From NCBI GenBank assembly GCA_043808235.1, contig JAZDFC010000091.1, positions 20,552-84,551 of the forward strand: 64,000 nt of DNA, written 5' to 3'. The stretch is from JAZDFC01 sp043808235. Lineage in GTDB: Bacteria; Bacteroidota; Ignavibacteria; Ignavibacteriales; Melioribacteraceae. Below are positions 9,377 to 18,300 of this stretch, in pieces. Positions within the stretch are counted from its first letter, which is position 1. Each line of letters begins with the position of its first letter. The translations under genes and the position numbers were made by a program. The notes under the pieces are model-generated. The model was not told the origin of the DNA, made no database searches, and saw only the letters and a list, made by a program, of their open reading frames with translations.

Positions 9377-10660
9377 CTATTTCAGGAGTAACATTTTCCT
9401 TGTTTGACTACGAAAACCTGCAGTTAACCTATACAAATATACACCGCTGGGAAGTTGATTTCCATATTTATCTTTACCTTCCCACAAATATTCGTGATGA
9501 CCCGGTTTCAAGTTTCCCTTAGTCAAAGTAAGGATATATTTTCCGGAAATGGAATAAATATCAAGTGAAACATTCCCTTCTTTACTGAGCTCAAAGCCTA
9601 TTTCCGTCGCAGGATTGAAAGGATTGGGATGATTCGGGAGTAATTCAAAATTATCAATCAAGGCAAATGTTTGATCATTTACAACTGTTACCGGCTGAAT
9701 ATATAACTTTTCAATTTCTGTTAAAATTAACTCTTTATTATCATGCCCGCCAAAAACGTAAATGGCATCTTCATAAAAAACTGCAGATAAATTTTTCCTT
9801 GCGACATTCAAACTGGGGCCAGGAATAATAAAATATTCAGTACCGTTAAATCCAAAGATCTCAACCGAACTCAATGCATTATTCTGTTCGTTGTAACCAC
9901 CAATAATATAAATTCGATCATCATTTTTGCTCTTTACCGCAATTCCGGATGCCCTTGGTTCTAATAACGAGATAGGAAGTAATTCATAAGTTCTTAATTC
10001 AGTATTATATTTAAAAATCGAACCGAGCACACCATTAAATACTCCTCCGAAAATGAAAATGTCGTTCCCAATTGTTTCAATCATTTGTTGCTCGGGTAGT
10101 TTAGAACCGGAATACAAAAGAGTATCAACATAAGTAAATACTTTTTGCGGGATATTATATTCAGCGATGTAAGGTAAATTTGATTGTTCCCCTACTAGAT
10201 GCTCATTACCTCCTATCAAGTATAATATATCGCCTTTTACAGTACCCACTCCATGAATTCTATTGAATAATTCACTGTAATCATAAAGAGTTGTGGCAGA
10301 GGTACCTATAATTCCCCAATTCTCGAGATCATTAGTTCCAAGTCGTGAATCATGAGCTCCGCCGCAAATAAGTGTTGAGTCGTTATATAAATTGGCAATT
10401 AAAAACAGCCGGGGAAATTGCAAATATCCCGCAAGCCACCATTGGCCGGATTGGAATGTATATCTATGAATCCAATCGACATTAGATTGTGTTGATTCAG
10501 CGTATCCACCTATTAAATAAGCATACTCACCATAAGTAATTGCCGCCGCTCCTGCTACCGGTTCCGACATCTCGCCAATGATTTCCCACACTTCATCCTG
10601 CGCTAAAGTTGAAATGGAAAAGATCATCATTATCAACGTGATTAATTTTAGTCTTTTCAT
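9377..10660 (-). CDS. secreted kelch-repeat protein with sorting domain
   Basis: Kelch blades are visible as repeated YLIGG, FGGVF, YIIGGY and YVFGGHD strands over about residues 30-320 of a predicted beta propeller. The C-terminal 90 residues form a type A sorting domain with LPNHPNPFNPATEIGFEL and GVYLYRL. A signal peptide ends near ISTLAQ if the ATG at 10660 is used; a longer frame reaching to 10732 overlaps the kinase gene and would bury the signal peptide, so the inner start is preferred. The protein is probably anchored at or released from the cell surface by type IX secretion. Its ligand is unknown. Confidence 0.85.
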   Translation of the reverse strand: MKRLKLITLIMMIFSISTLAQDEVWEIIGEMSEPVAGAAAITYGEYAYLIGGYAESTQSNVDWIHRYTFQSGQWWLAGYLQFPRLFLIANLYNDSTLICGGAHDSRLGTNDLENWGIIGTSATTLYDYSELFNRIHGVGTVKGDILYLIGGNEHLVGEQSNLPYIAEYNIPQKVFTYVDTLLYSGSKLPEQQMIETIGNDIFIFGGVFNGVLGSIFKYNTELRTYELLPISLLEPRASGIAVKSKNDDRIYIIGGYNEQNNALSSVEIFGFNGTEYFIIPGPSLNVARKNLSAVFYEDAIYVFGGHDNKELILTEIEKLYIQPVTVVNDQTFALIDNFELLPNHPNPFNPATEIGFELSKEGNVSLDIYSISGKYILTLTKGNLKPGHHEYLWEGKDKYGNQLPSGVYLYRLTAGFRSQTRKMLLLK

Positions 10661-10715
10661 CTGATTTTGACCCATTGTTTTAATGTATGGTACAATTATT
10701 ATACCATTAGGAATC

Positions 10716-12284
10716 TTACTTTGGATTTTCAAATCTATACTGCTTTATTACCGTATCTCTCTTTGAAACAACTATTAAATCGCTAATGGAATTATATTTT
10801 GGATTCTTCAAAGTTATTTCATGCTTGCCGGGAAATAATTTTACAGGATTTCTTAATGGAGATTGGGAAATGTATTTCCCGTCAATATAAATTTCTGCCC
10901 ATGGGTAAATTTTACAGTTATAATATCCGAAAAGAGTGTCTAAGTTAACTTTGATATTCGTCGTTCTATTACTCTGGATACTAACTTTTGTCTCAAAGTT
11001 TGGAAAATCCGGGTGAATAAGCCGAAGATGATGAGTACCGCTACTTATTTCGAGCGGATTTTCAAGTGGCGTTGTCTCGACTTTAACAGAATCAAGGTAA
11101 ATATAAGCCCAGGGAATACATTCAATGTAAAGAGAACCTTTACCTGGCAAGGGAATATCTATATTATTCTGTGTGTTTTCCATTTGCTGCTCAGTCGTTA
11201 ACCCGGTTTCCTTTGTTGTTAGGTCTTCCGGTTTTACTTCCTCTTCATCATTTTTTACGATATTATTTTTATTCTGCTCGGTTGATAAAACCGGGGAATC
11301 AATTTCCTCCTTTTTTAACTTGTGGTCATCATTCGGGTTTGGGATTGCGTTATTCTGTGTAAAAATAAAAATTGCCGAAACAATAACTATTATGAAGAAA
11401 ATCGAGGCGGTAATTAAGCTCTTATTCCATTTCTTTTTCTCGGAGGATGGGATCGGTATTTTTTCATCCGGGCTAACATTTAATAATGCAAGAATCTCAT
11501 CAACAGAAGTAAACCGATCACTTTTATTCTTTTTCAATAATTTTTTAACGATCTCTCTCTGCGTTTCGGAAAGAGTATTAATTTTATCGGAAATATTTTC
11601 TTCTTTGTAATTAATGATATTGTTAATGGATTGATTTATATCTTTTCCGAGAAAAGGATTAATACCGGTAAATAATTCGAACAGTACAATGCCGAGCGAA
11701 AATAGATCGCTTTGAAGTGTAAGTTTTTCACCCTTTAATTGTTCGGGCGACATATAGCACGGCGTACCAACAATTGAATACTGGCGAGTAACAAATGTAT
11801 CATCCACTTCGAGAGCAAGACCAAAATCGCTTACCTTAACTTGATGCAAATGGTTTATGAGTATGTTTTCAGGTTTCAAATCCCTGTGAATAATATTATT
11901 GTTATGAGAGTAAGCGAGCCCTTTGAGAATCTGAATCTCAATATTTTCTTTTTGCTCTTCTGTAATGTTGTTATTCTTGATGAATGTTCTGAGATTATCC
12001 GATTTGAAATATTCGAATGATATATAGAAATATTCCTGGTAGGTACCAAAATCAAGGACTTTTATAATATTTGGATGATCCAGCTTGGCAAGAACCTTTG
12101 CTTCTCTTTTAAACCTTTCAATCTTTGCATCATCCAGAATTGTTTGTGTGTTAAGCGCCTTGAGAATTATCTTTTTGCCAAGATAAATATGGTTGGCGAG
12201 AAAAACTCCGGTGTGTTCGTCCTTTTTGAGTACATCGAGAATTTCAAATTTCTCAAATAATATTTCGCCGGATATCGTGGACAT
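10716..12284 (-). CDS. membrane Ser/Thr protein kinase with two PEGA domains
   Basis: Residues 1-270 are a Hanks-type kinase: K42 in IILKAL, E61, catalytic HRDLKPEN (D135), VSDFG (D153) and the GTPCYMSPEQ activation segment. The glycine-rich loop is degenerate, with KKDEHTGVF in place of GxGxxG. One membrane segment spans about 289-309. Outside it, two PEGA-type beta domains begin near GSLYIECIPWAYIYLDS and YYNCKIYPWAEIYIDG. The start lies 3 bp after the sigma-54 activator gene, so the two are surely co-translated. The kinase may read an envelope signal and phosphorylate the activator; this link is inferred from gene order. Confidence 0.92.
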   Translation of the reverse strand: MSTISGEILFEKFEILDVLKKDEHTGVFLANHIYLGKKIILKALNTQTILDDAKIERFKREAKVLAKLDHPNIIKVLDFGTYQEYFYISFEYFKSDNLRTFIKNNNITEEQKENIEIQILKGLAYSHNNNIIHRDLKPENILINHLHQVKVSDFGLALEVDDTFVTRQYSIVGTPCYMSPEQLKGEKLTLQSDLFSLGIVLFELFTGINPFLGKDINQSINNIINYKEENISDKINTLSETQREIVKKLLKKNKSDRFTSVDEILALLNVSPDEKIPIPSSEKKKWNKSLITASIFFIIVIVSAIFIFTQNNAIPNPNDDHKLKKEEIDSPVLSTEQNKNNIVKNDEEEVKPEDLTTKETGLTTEQQMENTQNNIDIPLPGKGSLYIECIPWAYIYLDSVKVETTPLENPLEISSGTHHLRLIHPDFPNFETKVSIQSNRTTNIKVNLDTLFGYYNCKIYPWAEIYIDGKYISQSPLRNPVKLFPGKHEITLKNPKYNSISDLIVVSKRDTVIKQYRFENPK

Positions 12285-12287
12285 CGT

Positions 12288-13778
12288 TTATTCCTGTCCG
12301 TCAATTTCTTTTAATTTCAGTTGCACCCATCTAACCGAAACATCCAACGACCTTGCGGCAAGAGTTTTGTTGCCGTCAAAATCGCTAAGTCTTTTAAGCA
12401 GAATCATCTTTTCAAAATCATGCAATCTGCCTCTAAAACTGCTCGGATCTTCCTCGTCTTCTAAAATGATATGCTCGGGCAAAAGTTTGTCCGTATCACT
12501 CATAATTAATGCTCTTTGTATGACATTAATTAGCTGACGTACATTCCCCGGCCAATAATAATTTTCCAATTTGGTAATTGCATCGGGGTGAATTATTTTT
12601 TTCTTCCCTTCCTTTTTTTGAATTACATCGTTAGCGATGAGTATGATATCGCCCGAACGTTCTCTTAAAGGTGGAACTCTTACTGGAAAAACATTTAAAC
12701 GGTAAAACAGGTCTTCCCTGAATTTACCTTCTTTAACAAGCTGTGATAAATCTTTATTTGTGGCTGCAATTATTCTTACATCAATTTTTTTTACGGAGGT
12801 ATCGCCAACTCTTATAATTTCTCTATTCTCCAATACACGGAGCAGTTTTGATTGAAGGGCCGGGGAAACATCCGCAATTTCATCAAGGAAAAACGTACCT
12901 TTTTCCGCTACTTCTAGTAATCCTTTTTTATCAGAAATAGCGCCGGTAAAAGCTCCTTTTTTATAGCCGAACAACTCACTTTCGAGGAGGTTCTCTGAAA
13001 TTGAGCCGCAAAATTGTGCAAGGTAAGGGTTTGCATATCTATTGCTTAATTTATGAATCGCACGCGCGACAAGATCTTTTCCGGTACCACTCTCACCCAG
13101 TATTAAAACTGTGGCATCTGTAGCCGCAACCCTGTGAATTAACTTAGATAAATCTTTCATCACCTTGCTTTCACCAACCATATCGGGTATCCGTTCGGCA
13201 GATTGAAGCTTATTGAGCAAAATCAAATTCTCATCACGTAGTTTTTCGAAGCTGGTTATTCTATCCAATGTAAGCGATACAAGGCTGGAAAAAAAATTGA
13301 GGAATAACAGATTTTCTTCTGTAAATTCTTTTCTATTTATCCTGCTATCAGCAAGAATTACTCCCCAGATTTTGTCTTTTTGAGTAATTGGCACGGCAAT
13401 CACCGATTTAATATTTTGTAACTGAACGCTTTCAAACTGTGATAAGTTAGGATCGCTTTGCAAATCATGGGTTAACAACGGTTCTTTCTTTTTAATTACT
13501 TCCTGCAGTAGTCCGGAGGAAAATGCCGACAAATCATTAATATCATGTTTATCCACTTTCGTAGCAGCAATTATCACAAAATCATTTTTCGCTTCATCAT
13601 ACCGTACAAATACTCCACGTTCCGCATTTATTACATGAATAACCCAATTCAATACATCTTCAATCAAACTGTCCGTGTAATCGGTGGAATTTAATGCATG
13701 ACTAATATTGTGGAGAGCTTCGAATTGTTCTTTCGATAAATTCTTGATATGTTCAATATTTTTTGTGAAGTCAATCAT
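12288..13778 (-). CDS. GAF-domain sigma-54-dependent transcription activator
   Basis: The 496-residue protein has a GAF domain (about 20-175) and an AAA+ domain with Walker A GESGTGKD (228-235), an intact GAFTGA loop (275-280), Walker B GTFFLDEI and an arginine-finger region. A Fis-type helix-turn-helix is at the C-terminus (NKTLAARSLDVSVRWVQLKLK). The intact GAFTGA means it should contact sigma-54 RNA polymerase. There is no receiver domain, so control must come through the GAF domain, an effector or phosphorylation by the adjacent kinase. It starts 9 bp after the lipoprotein stop. Its DNA targets could not be identified here. Confidence 0.93.
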   Translation of the reverse strand: MIDFTKNIEHIKNLSKEQFEALHNISHALNSTDYTDSLIEDVLNWVIHVINAERGVFVRYDEAKNDFVIIAATKVDKHDINDLSAFSSGLLQEVIKKKEPLLTHDLQSDPNLSQFESVQLQNIKSVIAVPITQKDKIWGVILADSRINRKEFTEENLLFLNFFSSLVSLTLDRITSFEKLRDENLILLNKLQSAERIPDMVGESKVMKDLSKLIHRVAATDATVLILGESGTGKDLVARAIHKLSNRYANPYLAQFCGSISENLLESELFGYKKGAFTGAISDKKGLLEVAEKGTFFLDEIADVSPALQSKLLRVLENREIIRVGDTSVKKIDVRIIAATNKDLSQLVKEGKFREDLFYRLNVFPVRVPPLRERSGDIILIANDVIQKKEGKKKIIHPDAITKLENYYWPGNVRQLINVIQRALIMSDTDKLLPEHIILEDEEDPSSFRGRLHDFEKMILLKRLSDFDGNKTLAARSLDVSVRWVQLKLKEIDGQE

Positions 13779-13787
13779 ATGTACTCT

Positions 13788-15014
13788 TTAATTAACAATA
13801 AACGAAGCCTGTTTTGATCTGCTTCTGTTTCCAAATTCATCGATGCACCAGATTACCCAAAAATATGTGCCTGATTGTAATGAATATGGTACAAAAAATT
13901 CAATTTCATCACCTGAAATTAAACTGCCTGGCTGATATATTAATCCGGAACTAAATTCATCTTTAATAAAAACCTGTATATCATAATTGTATGAAAAACC
14001 TGGTGTAAATCTTTTCCATTTTAACGTAGGATTTGAATCCGTTGTATCATTGCCTGCCGGAGAAATAAATTCGACAAAATCAGTAATAACCCTTTTTATA
14101 TTTGCCTCTCCGATATCATACTTCGTGCCTTTCAAGTCTTTAACCGAAATATTAAATTCTTTTCCTATAACTTCACTATTATCGGATAAACCAAGGTCAA
14201 GAAGATATACTTTTTTCTCAAATATTTTTGAGGACAAATTGTATTCAAGCGGTAAGCTAAATTCCAGCGATTCATTCTCTATAAAAACCGTGTCGATATC
14301 GTTATCATAATCAGTAACTTTTGCATTTAGTACCATGTGAAAACTGGGCGGATTATTATAAGAGTTTTCTATCACACTGTAAAACGAGATGGCATCCAGC
14401 ACAGGGTATGAATTCAAATACATTTGTACATTCTTAACATTATTCTCACCCCAGTCAACATAACTCGAATCTTTTGAGTATCCCTCGCCTGAAAAATACA
14501 ACCAGCCGTTTTCACACTTGATATTCTCAAATTTGAAATAACCCGCAGCATCGGTATATGTGGACAACATCTGATTTTGCCACGTAACTTTTATATTTTC
14601 TAATGCAATTGATGGTTGATTAGTGCGCACAATTCCGTCGAGCAAGATTACGGGATGTAAATACATTTGAAGATTGATTTTTTTTCTAACATCCCATTTA
14701 ATGTAACTTGAATCCGGCAGATAATCGTTGTTGTAAAAGTAAATCCACCCATCATTATTTTTTATGTTATCGAATTTAAAATAACCGGTTGAATCGGTGT
14801 AAACTGTTAGCGATTGATTCTGCCAAACAACACGAATATTAGGAATTGGTTCAGACGGTTGATTGGAACGTACAACTCCTTCAAGTAAAACTATATTGTA
14901 ATTTGGGTTTTCCGGATCGACCGGATTATTGTGCGGAGCGTTGCATGAGATCGCAAGACCTAATGCACAAACAAATCCTAACCATATGTAAATTTTCTTC
15001 GATAAAACTTTCAT
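13788..15014 (-). CDS. lipoprotein with two repeated beta-sandwich domains
   Basis: A lipoprotein signal with LAISC gives the lipidated Cys. Two similar units of about 80 residues follow: VLLEGVVRSNQPSEPIPN and VILLDGIVRTNQPSIALEN, each ending in a GYFKF..I..GW(I/L)YF pattern, as in carboxypeptidase-regulatory-like folds. Beyond about residue 210 comes another beta-rich, fibronectin-like section with FISPAGNDTTDSNPTLKW. The ATG at 15014 is chosen because it places the signal peptide at the N-terminus. It heads the six-gene minus-strand series, upstream of the activator and kinase, and could supply the envelope signal they read; that is inference. Confidence 0.8.
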   Translation of the reverse strand: MKVLSKKIYIWLGFVCALGLAISCNAPHNNPVDPENPNYNIVLLEGVVRSNQPSEPIPNIRVVWQNQSLTVYTDSTGYFKFDNIKNNDGWIYFYNNDYLPDSSYIKWDVRKKINLQMYLHPVILLDGIVRTNQPSIALENIKVTWQNQMLSTYTDAAGYFKFENIKCENGWLYFSGEGYSKDSSYVDWGENNVKNVQMYLNSYPVLDAISFYSVIENSYNNPPSFHMVLNAKVTDYDNDIDTVFIENESLEFSLPLEYNLSSKIFEKKVYLLDLGLSDNSEVIGKEFNISVKDLKGTKYDIGEANIKRVITDFVEFISPAGNDTTDSNPTLKWKRFTPGFSYNYDIQVFIKDEFSSGLIYQPGSLISGDEIEFFVPYSLQSGTYFWVIWCIDEFGNRSRSKQASFIVN

Positions 15015-15212
15015 TTTATTTTTTACTACCGGAAACATTCTTAAAAAAACGTAGAATTACGGTTGTTAAGTATACCAAAAAAATACGTTACTATAAATTC
15101 GAAAATCAATATCCAATTAATAAATTTCCTTGGAAACGAAAGTATTGAATACTTAATCGCGTTAGAACATTCATGCCATTAAATGAACCATTTAATAGCA
15201 GGTGTAGAAAAT

Positions 15213-15698
15213 TTAATTCTCCGCCCACTCGTGTCTCAAGAGTCCGTATCTCAAAACATCGTAATATTCATTCTTTGCATATTTGGCCTCACGAAGTCTT
15301 CCTTCTAATCTGAAGCCGAGATTCTCCACAAGGTTTATCGATTCTTTGTTGAACTCAATCACTTCAGCTTCCAGACGGTGCAAGTTCATTCTTTCGAAAC
15401 AAAATTTTATCAACGTTAATAACGCTTCGCGGGCTAATCCTTTGCCTTGAAACTCCTTTTTTAATGCGATGGATAATTCAGCCTTATGGTTGTACCATTT
15501 GATTGTCTTCAATGATATTTCGCCAATTAACTCCTCTTCATTTTCAATCCTGAACCGCATTGACGAAGGCATCGAAGGCGGATACAATCTTACTTCCGAC
15601 ATATTATAAATGTCTTCATTACCTTCCAATAATTTGTCCAGTTCGGGATCGCTTGCTTCCACTAGTTGGAGAGTAAGTTTATCACTTTTTATTTGCAT
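15213..15698 (-). CDS. GNAT-family N-acetyltransferase (RimJ/RimL type)
   Basis: The 161-residue protein has the GNAT acetyl-CoA loop (KEFQGKGLAREALLTL) and the RimJ-like end N(KE)SINLVENLGFRLEGRLREA followed by YYDVLRYGLL. Such enzymes acetylate protein N-termini, antibiotics or small amines; the substrate cannot be told. The start overlaps the end of the upstream NTPase gene by 17 bp, so the two genes are translationally coupled. Confidence 0.85.
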   Translation of the reverse strand: MQIKSDKLTLQLVEASDPELDKLLEGNEDIYNMSEVRLYPPSMPSSMRFRIENEEELIGEISLKTIKWYNHKAELSIALKKEFQGKGLAREALLTLIKFCFERMNLHRLEAEVIEFNKESINLVENLGFRLEGRLREAKYAKNEYYDVLRYGLLRHEWAEN

Positions 15699-16245
15699 CA
15701 GAATTCTCCTTATTAAAAAACAAATTCTTGTGTAGCAATGGAATTAAAGCTACGATTAATCCTTGCAGATATAACTCTTTTCTATCCATAATCCCATTTG
15801 TAAAATATCCAATAGCCCCGTGTTTTTGTTTCGTGTTTTCCATCTTCATTATTTCATCCATCACATCGCCTAATTCAATCCCGCTAAGCAGTTTGGCTAT
15901 TACCGAATCCGGGAGTTCGAAATGAGGAGATGTACCGAATCCGATATTTTCATTTTTGTCGATGATGCACATACATCCAAACGCGAACCATTTATCAAAT
16001 TGTTTTTGAATGCCGCCCTCAATCCCCACAAAATATTCTGCGCCGAGATTATTCTCATCGTTTAGTTTTTTCAAATTCATCGCTCGATTCTTTGCTCCTG
16101 AATACGTTTCATCATTCACTGGCTGCGGCGGCACATCCGATGAGACTTCAACTCCCTCAACTTCAATTCCATTAAAATACTTTTCGAATGCCTCATTAAC
16201 CGAATTTATCTTTACGGGATTTTTTGAACCAACCAAAACTTTCAT
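15682..16245 (-). CDS. DUF84 / YjjX-type inosine/xanthosine triphosphatase
   Basis: The 187-residue protein begins KVLVGSKNPVKINSV, the phosphate-binding start of the YjjX/DUF84 family, and contains the family motifs GAKNRA, YFVGIEGG and a KQKHGAIGYFTNG stretch. The family hydrolyses non-canonical purine triphosphates such as ITP and XTP to keep them out of nucleic acids. It overlaps the acetyltransferase gene by 17 bp. The last 20 or so residues are polar and probably disordered. Confidence 0.85.
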   Translation of the reverse strand: MKVLVGSKNPVKINSVNEAFEKYFNGIEVEGVEVSSDVPPQPVNDETYSGAKNRAMNLKKLNDENNLGAEYFVGIEGGIQKQFDKWFAFGCMCIIDKNENIGFGTSPHFELPDSVIAKLLSGIELGDVMDEIMKMENTKQKHGAIGYFTNGIMDRKELYLQGLIVALIPLLHKNLFFNKENSDANKK

Positions 16246-16273
16246 AGAATATCCATTGTGTTGTTAATTTTTG

Positions 16274-17878
16274 TCAGAATGAAATTCCTGCAATAAAATA
16301 GTAAAAGAAAGCGTAGTCATAAAGTCTATTTATTCCGAATTCAAATTCAACAGAAAGATCTTCCCTTAGCGGTAAGATATAACCTGTTTCTCCACCCCAA
16401 AAGAATATTGGAGTCAAATATTGAAAGAACATGCCACCACCCAATCCAAAATGAGCCTCTAAAAAATAATTATCGAATAACCGTAACTCGGGCCCTGCTT
16501 TGCCATAATATAATACCCACGGCAATCCATCATCTAAAAATCCAACATTTAGTCCATGTTCCATCGTCATATGCAACCTCAGAATCGAAGTATCCACTGA
16601 AAATGGTGTATATCTCGAATTCAAATTTAAATGCCAGAAGAAATCCTTGTCATTCAGCACATAGGATTTTCCACACGTCACTCTAAAACGCCACTCATCG
16701 GGCGGCATCATGTTTAATCCATCTTCAAAGAAATTTTTTCCAAAGAATAATTTTAGCGGTCTCCATGTTCTTTCTGCCCATGCAGTCTCAGTGTGCAGAG
16801 CAGTTGAATCTTTTACCCAAGTGAAATCTCTTCCTTCGATGTACCCTTGGCTCTTAAGAGCTAAAAGCATTTCATCAATTCCGGGTTGCAGCGCTGCTTC
16901 AAGTCCGATACCGCCGTTATCAATATAAAATTTAATCATCTTTTTCGGACCCTCGTATCGCGCTACAAATTGAACATAATCCAATTCTTTAATTTTGAAC
17001 GCAGGAGAAAAACATGCAGCTCCGATAAAAACTTCGGGGTATTCCCACGCAAGCATGAAAGAAATTAAGCCGCCGAGCGATGAGCCAGCTGTAAAAGTAT
17101 GTTTTCTATCATGAAATGTCCGGTAATTCTCATCGATGAACGGCTTTAATTTTTTTACAATAAATTCCATGTATTCGCGACCAGTGTCACCGTGAGTATA
17201 TTCAGGTGTCCGATGCGACGTATTATAAATTCCAACAATTATCATCGGCTCCACTTCACCTATACGGATCAGACTATCGGCGGTTTCGTCAATCATCCAA
17301 TCAACGCCGAAAGATGATGTGGCAGGATCAATAATATTTTGTCCGTCGTGCATGTATAGAACCGGGTATCTGCTCAGTTCATATTTATAATAATCCGGTG
17401 GTAGCCAAACAATAATATCCCGTGGAAGTAATTTCCCCCATGTAAATTTTCTGTGGTATTCAACTGTACCGGTAATCTGTCCTTTAGTTTGCACAACAAC
17501 TTCATCCCGCCATTTGCTAATTGTGAAGCTAAGTGTTGTGTCCATATTTACAAGCAACGAATAATTCTGTGGAATCGAACCATCCTCGCGCATGGCTTCG
17601 TTTTCCCAGCTGCCTTTTGTGAATTTGAATTCGAGGTTTGAACCAACTTCAAAATAAATAGCTGTCGCCCAAAGACTATCATTCAATTTATTCAATCCAA
17701 CTTCCCCGGCATTCCAATTACCGAGTTTATTGTGACCACCTGCGATAAAAACACTTTCATCTATTTTTAAATTTCGCGTTGTTACTTCAAAATTAATTTT
17801 TACGGAATCCTTTTGGGGATAGATAACATTCATCATCAAGAACGATAAAAATATTACTCGAATAAAATTCTTATGCAT
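16274..17878 (-). CDS. exported esterase: CBM20-like domain, Fes/esterase-D hydrolase and extra C-terminal domain
   Basis: After a signal peptide (end near VIYPQ) comes a starch-binding-like domain (INFEVTTRNLK...NKLGNWNAG). An alpha/beta hydrolase of the enterochelin-esterase/esterase-D type follows, with the nucleophile in AGSSLGGLISF and an upstream YVLYMHDGQN-like strand. Residues from about 390 to the end are unusual for the family: alternating hydrophobic and aromatic beta strands ending in a terminal Phe (AGISF), as seen in outer-membrane beta strands. The ATG at 17878 has GGAG 5 bp upstream. The hydrolase may therefore be tethered to the outer membrane; the role of the tail is inference. 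Confidence 0.82.
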   Translation of the reverse strand: MHKNFIRVIFLSFLMMNVIYPQKDSVKINFEVTTRNLKIDESVFIAGGHNKLGNWNAGEVGLNKLNDSLWATAIYFEVGSNLEFKFTKGSWENEAMREDGSIPQNYSLLVNMDTTLSFTISKWRDEVVVQTKGQITGTVEYHRKFTWGKLLPRDIIVWLPPDYYKYELSRYPVLYMHDGQNIIDPATSSFGVDWMIDETADSLIRIGEVEPMIIVGIYNTSHRTPEYTHGDTGREYMEFIVKKLKPFIDENYRTFHDRKHTFTAGSSLGGLISFMLAWEYPEVFIGAACFSPAFKIKELDYVQFVARYEGPKKMIKFYIDNGGIGLEAALQPGIDEMLLALKSQGYIEGRDFTWVKDSTALHTETAWAERTWRPLKLFFGKNFFEDGLNMMPPDEWRFRVTCGKSYVLNDKDFFWHLNLNSRYTPFSVDTSILRLHMTMEHGLNVGFLDDGLPWVLYYGKAGPELRLFDNYFLEAHFGLGGGMFFQYLTPIFFWGGETGYILPLREDLSVEFEFGINRLYDYAFFYYFIAGISF

Positions 17879-17881
17879 CAC

Positions 17882-18300
17882 AGCTCCATAAAAATATTTT
17901 CCCCGCAGTTAAAATAGCAGTCCGCCGTTTGAATTCAAAAATCCGGGGCAGGTAAACAGTACCCAAAAAATACCTTGCCGATAATTTAAAATCACCTTAT
18001 TTTCATTTCGGGTTTTCAGGATTATGAATTACCTAAAATAAGTTCTTTTTCCGATTTCGAATGTAATACTATTCCTAATATTTATGATGCCGCAGTAAAA
18101 TATTGCTATTTGCTTGCGAACCCCTGAGGAAATTATATGCGGCAATTGAATGGCAGATCATCAGTATGAAGTTGAATTCGATGGAGATAAATTAATATTT
18201 TTATCAACTCAGAGCCTCTGATCCTTCGACAAGCCCAGGACATGGTTTTGTTGAAACGAAGAGAATGGTTTTAATTAAGTAATCATTTGTAGGATAGCCA
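17882..18300. other. gene-free stretch with a sorting-domain remnant
   Basis: This 419-bp stretch separates divergent genes and must hold both promoters. Near its centre-right, at 18150-18221, is a short sorting-domain remnant listed separately. The remainder shows no confident gene, repeat or promoter boxes. Confidence 0.5.
18150..18221 (+). pseudogene. remnant of a sorting-domain C-terminus
   Basis: A 23-codon frame reads MADHQYEVEFDGDKL and then drifts into unrelated residues before a stop. QYEVEFDGDKL matches the strand YTVEFDGSKLASGVYFY of the sorting domain in the gene starting at 18301. No signal, body or end of such a protein surrounds it, so it is a fossil fragment left by loss or rearrangement of a secreted-protein gene. 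Confidence 0.6.

Noticed and set aside
11173..11610. 145-codon frame on the plus strand inside the kinase gene
   Set aside because: It is the mirror of the kinase linker and membrane part, has no ribosome site and no recognisable motif.
15015..15212. Sigma-54 promoter (TGGCAC-N5-TTGCA) before the activator operon
   Set aside because: No good match was seen on the minus strand between the operon and the acetyltransferase gene.
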